Position numbers and translations under genes: made by a program. A stretch of DNA of 64,000 bases, taken from positions 1 through 64,000 of the forward strand of contig JAEPNP010000003.1 in NCBI GenBank assembly GCA_017643395.1, written 5' to 3'. The notes below the pieces were generated by a model. That model was not told where the DNA came from and ran no database searches. It saw nothing but the letters and a program-made list of their open reading frames with translations. The stretch is from Rhodothermales bacterium (GTDB lineage: Bacteria > Bacteroidota > Rhodothermia > Rhodothermales > UBA10348). This document shows, piece after piece, positions 19,799 to 29,631 of this stretch (positions are counted from its first letter, which is position 1; each line of letters starts with the position of its first letter).

Positions 19799-20350
19799 AT
19801 GGACGCACAGGAGACACGACTGGTCAGGCTGGCGCAGCAGGGGGACGCGGGGGCGTTCGATGCCCTGGTGCGCGCCAACGAGGCGCGGCTGCTGCATGCA
19901 ATCGCCGGTATTCTGGGCCGCACGCCCGCGGTCTACGACGTGTATCAGGACACGCTGGTGAAAGCCTACACCAAGCTGCCCGGGTTTCGCCTGGACAGCG
20001 CGTTTTCCACCTGGATCACGCGCATCGCCATCAACCGGGCCCTCAATCAGAAGAGAAAGGAGAAGAATGCCCGCCAGGATCCGCTTGAGTTTGCGCAGCA
20101 CATCCCCTCGCGGGGTCCGTCTGCCTCTCTCGCCGTGGAGCGGGCGGAGATGCGTGCCTCCACTGAGCGCGCCATGGAGCGACTGTCAGAGCGGGAGCGG
20201 GCCGTGTTCGTGCTGAAGCACCAGCACGGTTACAAGCTGCGGGAGATCGGCGACATGCTGTCGTGCGCCGAAGGCACAGTCAAGAACTACCTGTTTCGGG
20301 CCACGCGGAAGCTCCGTGAGGAACTGGAACCGGTGTATCGGGAGATGTGA
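19799..20350 (+). CDS. ECF-family RNA polymerase sigma factor
   Basis: 183 aa. Sigma region 2 (residues 5-75) has YDVYQDTLVKAY and FSTWITRIAINRALNQKR. A variable linker follows, then region 4 (about 120-178) with LSERERAVFVLKHQHGYKLREIGDML and the EGTVKNYLFRATRKLREEL recognition helix. There is no region 1 or 3, so it is ECF. It is followed with a one-base stop/start overlap by a zinc-finger anti-sigma gene, the standard pairing. Confidence 0.93.
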   Translation: MDAQETRLVRLAQQGDAGAFDALVRANEARLLHAIAGILGRTPAVYDVYQDTLVKAYTKLPGFRLDSAFSTWITRIAINRALNQKRKEKNARQDPLEFAQHIPSRGPSASLAVERAEMRASTERAMERLSERERAVFVLKHQHGYKLREIGDMLSCAEGTVKNYLFRATRKLREELEPVYREM

Positions 20351-21276
20351 TGATGAACTGTGGACACAATCAGGAAGAACTGATGCTCTTCCATGCGGGT
20401 GAGCTGCCCGGTCAGGAGGCCGTGCTTGTGGAGGCCCGCGTGGCGAGCTGTCCGGACTGCCGCCGGGAACTGGATGCCCTTGCGGGTCTGGTAGCGTTCG
20501 TCGAACCCCCGGAACTCAATCCGGAGGCGGTGGCTCAGGCTCGCGCCCGGGCGTACGCGCAGATTGGCGCGGATTGGCGCACCCAACGGCGCCGTGCCGC
20601 GCAAAAGGTGCGGGGCTGGCTGGAGCGTCTGCGTCCGCTTCCGGAGTTGGCGCTGGCCGCGATGCTCGTGGCCGTAGGTTTTGGTCTTGGGGCCAGCACG
20701 AGGGGCGATGAGATCCGTGCCCTGGACCAGACCTTCGTCGATATCCGGGATATCCTCGTAGACCCGGAGACCGGGGTGGCCGAGGTCCGATTTGACCGCC
20801 TCGAGCAGGCCGCCGTGCGTGGAGGTCTTGGTGACGAGCCCATGGTAGCTGTGCTGGAAACGGCCTTGTCCGCAGACAGAGACAATCGAATCCGGTTGCA
20901 CGCCCTGAGAACAGTCAGCGAGCTTGCCCGCACCTCCGCTCCGAACAGCGACGTGGCTGAGGCGGTAATACTCATGGTTCGTGCCGAGGAGGAGGACGCC
21001 ATGCGACTGCGCGCCATTCGCGCCCTGGACGCCATGTACGCGGGCCGTTCGCTGCCGGATGAAGCCCGTACTGCCCTCCTGGACGCTCTGGTCTCCGAGG
21101 CGGGAGACGGCGTGCGCATAGCGGCCCTTGAAGCCCTGATGGCGCACGAACCAAGCGTGCGGGATGCGGGCCGCCTGCTGCATGTGTCGACTTCCGACCC
21201 GAATCCGTACGTTCGATCCGGTGCTGCCCGTGCGCTGGAGGAACTGGACTCGACGCCGCTGGAGCAGATTCGATAG
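20350..21276 (+). CDS. Anti-sigma factor: zf-HC2 domain, membrane helix, HEAT repeats
   Basis: 308 aa starting at the ATG overlapping the sigma stop (TGATG). The N-terminal zinc-binding anti-sigma domain has CGHNQEEL and VASCPDC (H-x-C-x2-C type). It is followed by one membrane helix near residues 100-118 (LALAAMLVAVGFGLG). The remaining ~190 residues form helical HEAT-like repeats (LRLRAIRALDAMY, VRIAALEALMAHE, VRSGAARALEEL). By family it should hold the ECF sigma factor at the membrane. The HEAT part would face the periplasm and could be the signal-sensing or protein-binding part. It is followed immediately by the next gene (stop 21274-21276, ATG 21277). Confidence 0.88.
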   Translation: MMNCGHNQEELMLFHAGELPGQEAVLVEARVASCPDCRRELDALAGLVAFVEPPELNPEAVAQARARAYAQIGADWRTQRRRAAQKVRGWLERLRPLPELALAAMLVAVGFGLGASTRGDEIRALDQTFVDIRDILVDPETGVAEVRFDRLEQAAVRGGLGDEPMVAVLETALSADRDNRIRLHALRTVSELARTSAPNSDVAEAVILMVRAEEEDAMRLRAIRALDAMYAGRSLPDEARTALLDALVSEAGDGVRIAALEALMAHEPSVRDAGRLLHVSTSDPNPYVRSGAARALEELDSTPLEQIR

Positions 21277-22485
21277 ATGCGAACCGCTGCCGCCTGCATA
21301 CTGACCCTGCTGCTGATCGCCCCCGCCGGCGCTCAGGATCTGCGTGAGTCGAGCGAAGGATTCGAACTGACGAGGACTCGTTCCTTTACCCAGTCCGTCG
21401 ACCACATCCGGATCGGAGGGCTAAGCGGCTCACTCCGCATTGTGGGCGGGGCCAGCTCGGTGGAACTGGAGGAACGGCTTGTATTCCGGGTCCGGGAGCG
21501 ATCTGAGGCCCGGCGCCTGCTTGAGGTCACGCCTGATGACGCCAGGATAGTGGGGACGACCTTCGAGGTCGACACCCAGCCCGTTCGAGAAGTCAGCCGC
21601 CAACTCCGGCTGCGTGTGCCTGAACGCGTCTCGATTCTCGCGGATCTGGCCGGCGGCGCCATTGAGGTCACCGGGACGCGCGGGGACGCTCGGCTCCGCA
21701 CGTCAGGCGGAGCAGTGTCCGTCGAGAACCTGGTGGGTCGTCTGGAGATCTCCAGTGCCGGCGGTGCGCTCTCGGTGCGCTCGGTGGAGGGCCCGGTGCG
21801 TGCGACCACGTCCGGTGGTTCGGTCTCCCTCCGCGGCGTGGCCGGCCGCGTCGAGGTGGTGACGGCCGGTGGTGGCGTGCTGGTTCGGGAGACCGGTTCG
21901 GACGTGCAGGTTTCCACTGCAGGAGGAGAGGTTATTGTGGAAGGAGCCGCGGGACGGGTGGAAGTCTCCACCGCCGGCGGAGACATCAATGTGACCTCCG
22001 TCGGGGGAGCGGCTGAACTCTCCACTGCCGGGGGCAACCTGGCGGTGCGTGCCATTGCCGGTCACGTCGAGGGCACCACGTCGGGGGGTGATGTCAGCGC
22101 GCAGGAACTGCTGGCAGGTGCCGACCTGGAAACCTTCGCTGGCGATATCGTGCTGCTGGACGTGGCCGGGCCGCTCCGGGTGATGACCCAGGTCGGGGAC
22201 GTAATCCTTCGGCTGAGCGCGACTGAGGATGCCCCGGACGTGACGGCCACCACGCAATCGGGCGATGTGGAAATCTGGCTTTCCCAGGCCGTTTCCGCTC
22301 GTCTGGAAGCCACGTTGGGCATGGCCGGCGGCTTGTCGGGCCACGACATATCCAGTGATTTTCCGGTCACGCGCGAATCGCTCGGTTCCGCCCGAATCCG
22401 CAGCGTCGGCGTGCTCGGGGCGGGGGCCGGTCGGGTGCGTCTGGATGCGCGCAACGGAAGCATCCGGATCCGCACACTGAGGTGA
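21277..22485 (+). CDS. DUF4097-type beta-strand-repeat secreted protein
   Basis: 402 aa with a signal peptide (MRTAAACILTLLLIAPAGA). The rest is a repetitive beta-helix-like series with a near 19-21 residue rhythm around SGGAVSVENL, SAGGALSVRSV, SGGSVSLRGV, TAGGEVIVEG, TAGGDINVTSV and SGGDVSAQEL. This is the DUF4097/adhesin-like pattern. The start abuts the anti-sigma stop, so translation is coupled. Its location in the periplasm or outer surface and its control by the ECF sigma are inferred. No catalytic motif was seen. Confidence 0.85.
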   Translation: MRTAAACILTLLLIAPAGAQDLRESSEGFELTRTRSFTQSVDHIRIGGLSGSLRIVGGASSVELEERLVFRVRERSEARRLLEVTPDDARIVGTTFEVDTQPVREVSRQLRLRVPERVSILADLAGGAIEVTGTRGDARLRTSGGAVSVENLVGRLEISSAGGALSVRSVEGPVRATTSGGSVSLRGVAGRVEVVTAGGGVLVRETGSDVQVSTAGGEVIVEGAAGRVEVSTAGGDINVTSVGGAAELSTAGGNLAVRAIAGHVEGTTSGGDVSAQELLAGADLETFAGDIVLLDVAGPLRVMTQVGDVILRLSATEDAPDVTATTQSGDVEIWLSQAVSARLEATLGMAGGLSGHDISSDFPVTRESLGSARIRSVGVLGAGAGRVRLDARNGSIRIRTLR

Positions 22486-22506
22486 CGTTTTTGTCACCTG
22501 TGTGGT

Positions 22507-22533
22507 GCAACTACGCCATAATGCTCCCGTAAC
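22507..22533 (+). promoter_or_regulatory. Candidate ECF-type promoter before second DUF4097 gene
   Basis: GCAACT, 15 bases, CGTAAC, ending 26 bases before the start at 22560. It shares spacing and the GCAA/CG-C core with the site before the sigma gene. A housekeeping-like TTGTCA ... CATAAT pair overlaps it, but with a 20-base spacer. Confidence 0.35.
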
Positions 22534-22559
22534 CTCGTTCAAACAAGGACTTTGGCCCC

Positions 22560-23468
22560 ATGAACCGCTTATCTCACTTGAATCGGACCGTTCGCTTCTT
22601 CGCGCTGGCCGTGGTCGTGGCGCTCGCAGGATCCACTGCGGCGCTCGCCAAAGTCGAGAAGGACACCATCAAGCGCAGCTTCAATGTGGAACGGGGCGGC
22701 ACGCTCTACGTGGACATTGACCGCGGCAACGTGATCGTCGAGGCGATCGACGGCAGCCAGGTGCATGTGGAGATGGAGCGTTTTGTCAACCACCGCGATG
22801 CCGATCAGGTGAAGCGCGTACTGGCACGGCACGAGTGGGAGATCGAAGGAGATGACGATGACGTGGTCATCGAATCCCGGTTCGAGCAGGGAGAGGGTCG
22901 CAACCGCTGGCGCAACACCGAAAATTTCCGGCTGCGCGTCACAGTGAAGGTGCCCTATGAGTACAACGTTGACTTCTCGTCCGGTGCCGGTAACGTGACG
23001 ATTTCCGATCTGCGTGGGTACGTGGACGGACGCACCGGCGCAGGCAACATCCGCATCGGCGAAGTGAACGGTGACGTGGAACTGCATGCAGGCTCGGGCA
23101 ACGTAGATGTCGACGGTGTCGTTGGAGAGCTTGAAGTGCACGTAGGTGCCGGCAACGTGACACTCGGATACGTGGATGGCGAAATCCAGGCAGCTACGGG
23201 CTCCGGAAATATCACCGCACGCATCACCCGTCAGCCCAGCGACGAGTCTACCCTCGAGTCCGGTGCCGGCAATGTCGTCGTGTATCTGCGTGACGAAATC
23301 GGCCTGTATGTGGACGCCAAGACCAGCGTCGGCTCGGCCAGTTGCGCCTTCGGACTGGAAGTCGAAGGACGCTGGATGAGCAAGAGCTTTGCGGGAGAGG
23401 TCAACGGAGGCGGGCCGGATCTGACACTGCGCTCCGGTGTCGGCAACGTATCCCTGCGTCGCATGTAG
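22560..23468 (+). CDS. DUF4097-family secreted protein
   Basis: 302 aa with a signal peptide (RFFALAVVVALAGSTAALA). The body has beta-strand repeats of the form SGAGNVTISDLRG, TGAGNIRIGEVNG, AGSGNVDVDGVVG, VGAGNVTLGYVDG and TGSGNITARIT, with about 19 residues between G-x-G-N turns. It is related in style to the preceding gene but has different repeat signatures. It is separated by 74 bases that contain a promoter candidate, and it ends at a strong terminator. An envelope stress or surface role is inferred from the ECF context only. Confidence 0.85.
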   Translation: MNRLSHLNRTVRFFALAVVVALAGSTAALAKVEKDTIKRSFNVERGGTLYVDIDRGNVIVEAIDGSQVHVEMERFVNHRDADQVKRVLARHEWEIEGDDDDVVIESRFEQGEGRNRWRNTENFRLRVTVKVPYEYNVDFSSGAGNVTISDLRGYVDGRTGAGNIRIGEVNGDVELHAGSGNVDVDGVVGELEVHVGAGNVTLGYVDGEIQAATGSGNITARITRQPSDESTLESGAGNVVVYLRDEIGLYVDAKTSVGSASCAFGLEVEGRWMSKSFAGEVNGGGPDLTLRSGVGNVSLRRM

Positions 23469-23488
23469 TTGCACCCGACCAGAAAGTC

Positions 23489-23523
23489 TGGGCCGGTCCT
23501 TCGAGGGCCGGCCCATTTTTTTT
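23489..23523 (+). terminator. Intrinsic terminator of the ECF/DUF4097 unit
   Basis: An 11-bp stem (23489-23499 with 23505-23515, one G-T pair) with a TTCGA loop is followed by eight Ts. It lies 20 bases after the DUF4097 stop. Confidence 0.93.
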
Positions 23524-23586
23524 GCCCCAGGCTGCAACTTAACACTGTTAACCGAATATAGACCGGGTCCGCTGTAAGCCCTTCCA

Positions 23587-24207
23587 ATGCCCGCTGAACC
23601 AGAATCCAACGGAGTCGATCTGCGTCGCCTGATCCTGGATGAGACGCGGCATCTCCTGGTGGCGGAGGGGTACAACAGCCTGTCGATGCGTCGCATCGCA
23701 AAGAAGATCGGCTACTCGGCTACCGCCATCTATCTGCACTTCGACAGCAAGGATGCCTTGGTGCATACGCTGATCGACGAAGGCATGGGCCGCCTGTATG
23801 ACAGGCTGAAGGATCTCAAGCCCGAGCAGGGAGACCCGGCGGAAGCCCTGCACAAGGGCTGCATGGCCTACGTGAGATTTGGCCTGGACAATCCCGAGTA
23901 CTACGAAATCATGCATCTCCTGCATCCGGAGCGCATGGAGCGGTACCCGGCCGAGAAGTTTCGGCGTGCCCGGCGCAGCCTCGAAATGATCGGACAGATC
24001 TTGGAGCGCGGCGTCAAGGCGGGCACCTTCACCGTCGAGTCCGCGACCGTCGCCTCCACAGCCATCTGGGCCATGCTGCACGGTGTGGTGTCGCTGATCA
24101 TCTCCAGGCGCGTTGATGTGCGCATCGACCAGGAAGAACTCATCCAGACTCTGGTCGGCCAGGTGGTCACCAGCGTCACCCTCAAGCCAGTTCGCGTTCG
24201 GGTATGA
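23587..24207 (+). CDS. TetR-family transcriptional regulator (FadR-like)
   Basis: 206 aa. The N-terminal HTH (residues 12-58) is ILDETRHLLVAEGYNSLSMRRIAKKIGYSATAIYLHFDSKDAL split across helices, and a C-terminal ligand-binding domain follows. The stop overlaps the acyl-CoA synthetase start (ATGA). The gene therefore leads the beta-oxidation operon and probably represses it until acyl-CoA binds, as FadR-type TetR proteins do in Gram-positive and Thermus lineages. That function is inferred from position. Confidence 0.9.
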   Translation: MPAEPESNGVDLRRLILDETRHLLVAEGYNSLSMRRIAKKIGYSATAIYLHFDSKDALVHTLIDEGMGRLYDRLKDLKPEQGDPAEALHKGCMAYVRFGLDNPEYYEIMHLLHPERMERYPAEKFRRARRSLEMIGQILERGVKAGTFTVESATVASTAIWAMLHGVVSLIISRRVDVRIDQEELIQTLVGQVVTSVTLKPVRVRV

Positions 24208-26066
24208 CGACCAGGGCACCTCTCGCACGTCTGGGCAGCACGCTGCCGCAACTCTTCTTTGAGGCGCGCTCGCGCTACGGAGACTATGATGCCCTGCACC
24301 GCCGGTTGGGCATCGGATGGGAGACCACCTCGAGCGATGAGTTCTTTCGGCGATCGGGAAACATCGCGCTCGGAATGCGCAAGTTCGGCCTGAACGCCGG
24401 AGACCGGGTGGCCTTCTACATGAACTCGGATTCCGAGTTTGTCGTGGTGGATATGGGCTGCCTGATCTCGGGCATCGTCGACGTGCCCATCTACCTGTCG
24501 CAGGCTCCTGAGGCCGTGCACTACGTGCTGGAGCATTCGGGCTCGCGCATCCTGTTCGTATCCAACGCGGAGCTGCTGGAAGAAGTGCGGCCGGCATTGC
24601 GCAACCTGCCGGCGCTCGAGACCATCGTCGTGGTCGATGGGCCCGCTGCCACGGCAGAAGGCATCACCGTGATTACGCTTCGTCAATTGGAGCGCATGGG
24701 GGCGGAGGCCGGTGACGCCGCAGCGGTGCGCCGACTGGCGGATCAACGGTATCCGGATGACCTCGCGACCATCATATACACGTCGGGCACCACGGGCACA
24801 CCCAAGGGAGTGATGCTCAGCCACGAGAACCTGGCGTCCAACGCGCTCTACACCTACCAGGAGACTGGCAAGTATCGATTTGGCCCGGATGGCGAGACGG
24901 TGCTCTCCTTTCTTCCGCTCAGCCACGTGTTCGCGCGCACCATGTGCTATGCATCGGTCGCGTTCGGCAGCCCGATCTGGTTCACCACACCGGACAGGCT
25001 GATCGAGGATTTCGGCAACGTGCGGCCCACCGTGTTTGCCACCGTGCCGCGCGTGCTTGAGAAGGTGTACGCCAAGATCGTGGAGCGCTCCAATGAGGCT
25101 CGCGGGGTCAAGGGCAAACTTGCGCGATGGGCGCTGGAGCGGGCCGTGAGCCATGAGATGGGCGATGCGCCCAAGGGCATGGCCGCCGTCAAGCACCGCA
25201 CTGCGGACAAGCTGGTCTACGCCAAGTGGCGAGCCGTGCTTGGTGGACGCGTCAGCATGATTTCAGCCGGTGGAGCCGCCTTGAATGGTGACATTGTGCG
25301 CCTGTTCGACGCGGCCGGCATCGATCTGCTGCAGGGCTACGGCCTGACGGAAACCAGTCCCGTGATCACGTTCAACCGACCGGCGACGAACCGGCCGGGC
25401 TGGGTGGGACAGCCCCTGCCGCACATCGAAGTGCGCATTGCCGAGGACGGGGAGATCTGCACCCGCGGCCCGCATGTCATGATGGGCTACTTCCGCGATC
25501 CCGACAAGACCGCCGAGGTGATCGACGACGAGGGCTGGTTCCACACAGGGGACATCGGCGAATTCAAGGACGGATTTCTGCGCATCACCGACCGCAAGAA
25601 GGACCTATTCAAGCTGTCTACCGGCAAGTACGTGATGCCGCAACCGCTCGAGAACGTGATGACTACCAGTCCGCTCGTGGAGCAGGCCGTGGTGGTCGGA
25701 GCGGGCCGCAAATACACCACCGCGCTCATCTTTCCGACCGAGGAGTCGCTGCGCAAGCTGGTGGATGACACGGCCTCACCGCTCGAGGACCTCGTCCTGA
25801 ATCCCACGGTGCTCGCCGCCTACGCAGACCTGGTTCGGGAGGCGAATGAGGGGCGCAGCCACTGGACGTGCATCAAGCGATTCCGCCTGGTGCCCGACAC
25901 CGTCAGCATCGAGAACGGTCTGCTCACGCCGACCCTCAAAATCAAACGAAACCGAGTCCGCGAACGCTTCGAGCGCGAAATCGAGAGCATGTACGTGGAT
26001 GGCGAATGCAAACCGCCGGTAGTCGACCTGCCACAACAGACTGAACATGGAAGCCACGCTCACTGA
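24204..26066 (+). CDS. Long-chain acyl-CoA synthetase (AMP-forming)
   Basis: Activates fatty acids to acyl-CoA via an acyl-adenylate; 620 aa. It has the P-loop YTSGTTGTPKG near residue 192, the LLQGYGLTETSPVI motif, WFHTGDIGEF, and ITDRKKDLFKLSTGKYV with the hinge and catalytic-lysine region. It carries the long FACS-type middle insertion, so it resembles FadD15/ACSL rather than E. coli FadD. It overlaps TetR by 4 bases and the next gene by 20, so it is tightly coupled in the operon. Confidence 0.93.
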   Translation: MTTRAPLARLGSTLPQLFFEARSRYGDYDALHRRLGIGWETTSSDEFFRRSGNIALGMRKFGLNAGDRVAFYMNSDSEFVVVDMGCLISGIVDVPIYLSQAPEAVHYVLEHSGSRILFVSNAELLEEVRPALRNLPALETIVVVDGPAATAEGITVITLRQLERMGAEAGDAAAVRRLADQRYPDDLATIIYTSGTTGTPKGVMLSHENLASNALYTYQETGKYRFGPDGETVLSFLPLSHVFARTMCYASVAFGSPIWFTTPDRLIEDFGNVRPTVFATVPRVLEKVYAKIVERSNEARGVKGKLARWALERAVSHEMGDAPKGMAAVKHRTADKLVYAKWRAVLGGRVSMISAGGAALNGDIVRLFDAAGIDLLQGYGLTETSPVITFNRPATNRPGWVGQPLPHIEVRIAEDGEICTRGPHVMMGYFRDPDKTAEVIDDEGWFHTGDIGEFKDGFLRITDRKKDLFKLSTGKYVMPQPLENVMTTSPLVEQAVVVGAGRKYTTALIFPTEESLRKLVDDTASPLEDLVLNPTVLAAYADLVREANEGRSHWTCIKRFRLVPDTVSIENGLLTPTLKIKRNRVRERFEREIESMYVDGECKPPVVDLPQQTEHGSHAH

Positions 26067-28416
26067 ATCCGTCACCCGGGCCCATCGACCCTTCCGAAAG
26101 GCCGCCGTCCTGGGTGCCGGCACCATGGGTGCGCAGATTGCGGCCCACTTTGTCAACGCAGGCATGGAAGTCCTGCTGCTGGATATTCCTGCAAAGGAAG
26201 GTCGCGCGAACGATGTGGTCCAGGGGGCCTTCAAGCGCGCCACCAAGTTGAAGCCCGCGCCGTTCTTCCGGGACGCGGACGCCGGGCGCGTGCAGCTCGG
26301 CAACTTTGACGATGACATGCATCGCCTGGCGGACATGGATTGGGTCGTCGAGGCTGTTGTTGAGCGCATGGACATCAAACGCTCGGTCATGGCTCGCGTG
26401 GCCGAGGCTGTCGGGCCGGACACCGTGGTATCCACGAATACCAGCGGCCTGCCCATCGCAGATATTGCGGAGGGATTGCCGGAGGACTTTCGCCGACGCT
26501 TCCTGGGCACGCACTTCTTCAATCCGCCGCGCTACCTGCGGCTCCTGGAGGTAATTCCGACGCCGGATACCGATCCGGATGTGCTGGCTCGCGTCTCGAA
26601 TTTCGGGCGCGTGCACCTGGGCAAAGGCATTGTCATTGCCAAGGATCGGCCGTACTTCATCGGCAACCGCATCGGCATCTATGCCATGCTCGGGGCCATT
26701 CGAGCGTTCGTCGAGGACGGATACTCGATCGAGGAGATTGATGCCCTGACAGGGACCCTGGTGGGACACCCCAAGTCGGCCACCTTCCGCACGGCGGACG
26801 TCGTAGGTCTCGACGTCATGAAGCACGTCATCGAAAACCTCTACGAGACCGTGCCTCATGATGAGCGCCGCGAGGCGTTCCGTGTGCCCAAGGTGCTTGA
26901 AACGCTGGTGGGCAGCGGTGCGCTCGGTGCCAAGACGCGGGCAGGCTTCTACAAGAAGGAGGGCTCGGACATCAAGTCCATCCACCCGGCGTCAGGCGAG
27001 TACGAGCTGGCTCGCGAATTCAATCTGGGAGACATCGGAGCCCTGAAGGGGGCCGGAGACCTCACGGCCCGACTGAATGCGCTGTACGAAGACCAGGGCA
27101 GGGCCGGCGCCTTCTTCCGCAAGTCCACGCTCGACCTGCTGGCTTACACGGCGCGCCGTATTCCGGAAATCAGCGACTCGCCGGCGGACGTGGACCGGGC
27201 CGTGTGCTGGGGCTTCGGCTGGCGCATGGGGCCGTTTGCCATGTGGGACGCGCTCGGATTCGAACGCATCCGCGCGGATCTGGAGACTGGGGGCGAGGAG
27301 CTCCCCGGCTGGATTTCCGAGGTGGCGTCGGAGGGTTTCTACGGAGACGGCACGGTCTTCCTGCCCGGGAAAGGATACCAGCCCCTGGAAAGCCCCGAGG
27401 ACGAGAAGGGCCTTGCCGCCATCAAGTCGGAGGGCCCGGGTGTTGTGTGGCAGAATGCCGACACCCAACTCATCGATATGGGCGATGGGGTGGTCTGCCT
27501 GGAATTCCGCTCCAAAGCCAACAGCCTCGGTCAGTTTGTGATGGAAGGGGTGCGGGACGCCATCGACCGGGTGGAGGCAGACCGGGACATTCGCGGCCTT
27601 GTCATCGGCAATGAAGGGTCCAATTTTTCGGTCGGTGCCAATCTGGGTGAGGCGGCGATGGCCGTCATGATGGGCCAGATGGATACCGTGGAGCAGTTTG
27701 TAGCCGGGTTTCAGGAGACCATTCAGCGCATCCGCTACGCCGAGAAGCCTGTCGTGGTCGCCGTGCATCAGCGTGTGCTGGGTGGGGCCTGCGAGATGGT
27801 CATGGCCAGCCCCCAGCCGGTGGCCGCGGCCGAGTCCTATGTCGGGCTCGTGGAGTTGGGCGTCGGCCTGATCCCGGCGGGCACCGGCACCATGCGACTG
27901 GCCCAGCTGGCTGCCGAGCGCAGCCCGAACGGATTCGACAGCGAGATCCAGGCTTTCCTGCAGGTTTACTTCGAGAATGTGGCCATGGCCAGGGTGGCCA
28001 CCAGCGCCGCACAGGCCATGGACATGAGCTACCTGGCGCCGAATACGCAGGTGGTCATGAATGCCGAGCGTCGCTTCCATGTGGCCAAGTCTGAAGTGGT
28101 GCGGCTGTCGGAGGCCGGTTACATGCCGCCGCCGAGGAATCGCACGATCCGTGTGCTCGGCAGACCGGCTGGCGCAGCCATGCAGACCGCCGCCTACCAG
28201 TTCCTCCAGGGTCGATTCATCAGCGAGTACGATTTCCACCTCGCCGAACGCTTCGGGTACGTGCTTACCGGCGGTGCCCTGACCGGTCCGCAGGACGTCA
28301 CGGAGGCGTATCTGATTGACCTCGAGCGGGAGGTCTTCATGGGTCTGCTCGGGGAAGAGAAAACCATGGCCAGGATCCAGCACATCCTGACCCACAACAA
28401 ACCGCTCCGCAACTAG
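26047..28416 (+). CDS. fadN: 3-hydroxyacyl-CoA dehydrogenase / enoyl-CoA hydratase fusion (FadN type)
   Basis: 789 aa, the length I recall for Bacillus FadN. Domain order is dehydrogenase first: the NAD-binding AAVLGAGTMGAQIAAHF at residue 17 on, the STNTSGLPI and HFFNPP segments, and the 3HCDH C-terminal domains. The crotonase/enoyl-CoA hydratase fold then follows at about residues 480-680 (NFSVGANLGEA, LGGACEMVMASPQPVAA, GVGLIPAGTGT). This is the reverse order of E. coli FadB. It catalyses the hydration and second oxidation steps of beta-oxidation. Its start lies inside the synthetase 3' end. Confidence 0.93.
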   Translation: MEATLTESVTRAHRPFRKAAVLGAGTMGAQIAAHFVNAGMEVLLLDIPAKEGRANDVVQGAFKRATKLKPAPFFRDADAGRVQLGNFDDDMHRLADMDWVVEAVVERMDIKRSVMARVAEAVGPDTVVSTNTSGLPIADIAEGLPEDFRRRFLGTHFFNPPRYLRLLEVIPTPDTDPDVLARVSNFGRVHLGKGIVIAKDRPYFIGNRIGIYAMLGAIRAFVEDGYSIEEIDALTGTLVGHPKSATFRTADVVGLDVMKHVIENLYETVPHDERREAFRVPKVLETLVGSGALGAKTRAGFYKKEGSDIKSIHPASGEYELAREFNLGDIGALKGAGDLTARLNALYEDQGRAGAFFRKSTLDLLAYTARRIPEISDSPADVDRAVCWGFGWRMGPFAMWDALGFERIRADLETGGEELPGWISEVASEGFYGDGTVFLPGKGYQPLESPEDEKGLAAIKSEGPGVVWQNADTQLIDMGDGVVCLEFRSKANSLGQFVMEGVRDAIDRVEADRDIRGLVIGNEGSNFSVGANLGEAAMAVMMGQMDTVEQFVAGFQETIQRIRYAEKPVVVAVHQRVLGGACEMVMASPQPVAAAESYVGLVELGVGLIPAGTGTMRLAQLAAERSPNGFDSEIQAFLQVYFENVAMARVATSAAQAMDMSYLAPNTQVVMNAERRFHVAKSEVVRLSEAGYMPPPRNRTIRVLGRPAGAAMQTAAYQFLQGRFISEYDFHLAERFGYVLTGGALTGPQDVTEAYLIDLEREVFMGLLGEEKTMARIQHILTHNKPLRN

Positions 28417-28431
28417 GACCGAATCAACGCA

Positions 28432-29622
28432 ATGGAAGCAAAGAACGCAGCATTCATCGTCAGCAGTGTGCGGAGCGCTGTGGGCAAAGCCAAACGCGGC
28501 GCCCTGCGCAACGTGCGGCCGGAATCCATGGGGGCCGCGGTGGTTCGCGGTGCGCTGGACCGAGTACCCGGACTCTCCGACGATCAGATCGACGACGTGC
28601 TCATCGGGTGCGCCATGCCTGAAGGGCCGCAGGGCATGAACATGGGGCGCATCGTAGCCCAGGGCGCGGGCCTGCCGGACTCGGTACCCGGCGCTACCAT
28701 CAACAGATTCTGCTCGTCCGGGCTCCAGACAATCGTGCTGGCCAGCCAGGCCATCGTGACCGGACAGGCTGACGTTGTTGTGGCCGGAGGCACCGAGTCG
28801 ATGAGCATGGTGCCGATGTCCGGGTATTTCTTCTCCCCTGACCCGGCAGTTGTGGCCGGCGACCCCGACGTGTACATCTCGATGGGGAACACCGCCGAGA
28901 ATGTGGCGGAGAAGTATGGCATCTCCCGGGAGGATCAGGATGCCTTTGCCCTGAGGAGCCACCAGCGCGCGCTCGATGCCATCGAAAGTGGCCGGTTCGA
29001 GGAGGAGATTGTGACGCTGGACGTCGAGGACGTGATGTTTGACGGCGATGAGGCCGTGGCGACGGCCATCCGATTCATGACGGACGAGGGACCCCGGCGC
29101 GACAGCACGCTGGAAGCACTGGGGCGCCTGCGGGCGGTGTTTCGGAATCGGGGCAGCGTGACGGCAGGCAACAGCTCTCAGATGTCGGACGGCGCGGCTG
29201 CCAGCGTGGTCATGTCGGAACGCGCGATGAAGGAGGCCGGCGTGGAGCCCATGGCACGCATCGTCGGCTATGCAGTCGCCGGCGTCGCGCCTGAACTGAT
29301 GGGCATCGGGCCCGTCGAGGCTATCCCCAAGGTGCTGAAGCAGACCGGTCTGAGCCTGGACGACATCGGCCTCATCGAACTGAACGAAGCATTTGCCGCA
29401 CAGGCCCTCGCCGTGATGCGTGAGCTGAGTCTCGACGAGGACCGGGTCAACGTCAACGGAGGCGCTATTGCCCTCGGCCACCCCCTGGGCTGCACGGGCG
29501 CAAAACTGACCGCCACCCTGCTTCACGAGATGAAGCGGCGCGGCGAGCGGTACGGAATCTGCACGATGTGCATCGGAGGCGGCATGGGCGCAGCCGCCGT
29601 GATTGAAAACCTGACTCTCTAA
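28432..29622 (+). CDS. fadA: Acetyl-CoA C-acyltransferase (3-ketoacyl-CoA thiolase)
   Basis: 396 aa. It cleaves 3-ketoacyl-CoA with CoA, the last step of beta-oxidation. The nucleophile Cys is in [11 protein letters not shown]. The conserved [11 protein letters not shown] and the C-terminal [11 protein letters not shown] and CIGGGMGAA supply the His and the second Cys. It lies 15 bases after fadN and 9 before fadE. Confidence 0.95.
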   Translation: MEAKNAAFIVSSVRSAVGKAKRGALRNVRPESMGAAVVRGALDRVPGLSDDQIDDVLIGCAMPEGPQGMNMGRIVAQGAGLPDSVPGATINRFCSSGLQTIVLASQAIVTGQADVVVAGGTESMSMVPMSGYFFSPDPAVVAGDPDVYISMGNTAENVAEKYGISREDQDAFALRSHQRALDAIESGRFEEEIVTLDVEDVMFDGDEAVATAIRFMTDEGPRRDSTLEALGRLRAVFRNRGSVTAGNSSQMSDGAAASVVMSERAMKEAGVEPMARIVGYAVAGVAPELMGIGPVEAIPKVLKQTGLSLDDIGLIELNEAFAAQALAVMRELSLDEDRVNVNGGAIALGHPLGCTGAKLTATLLHEMKRRGERYGICTMCIGGGMGAAAVIENLTL

Positions 29623-29631
29623 GCCGGAACC

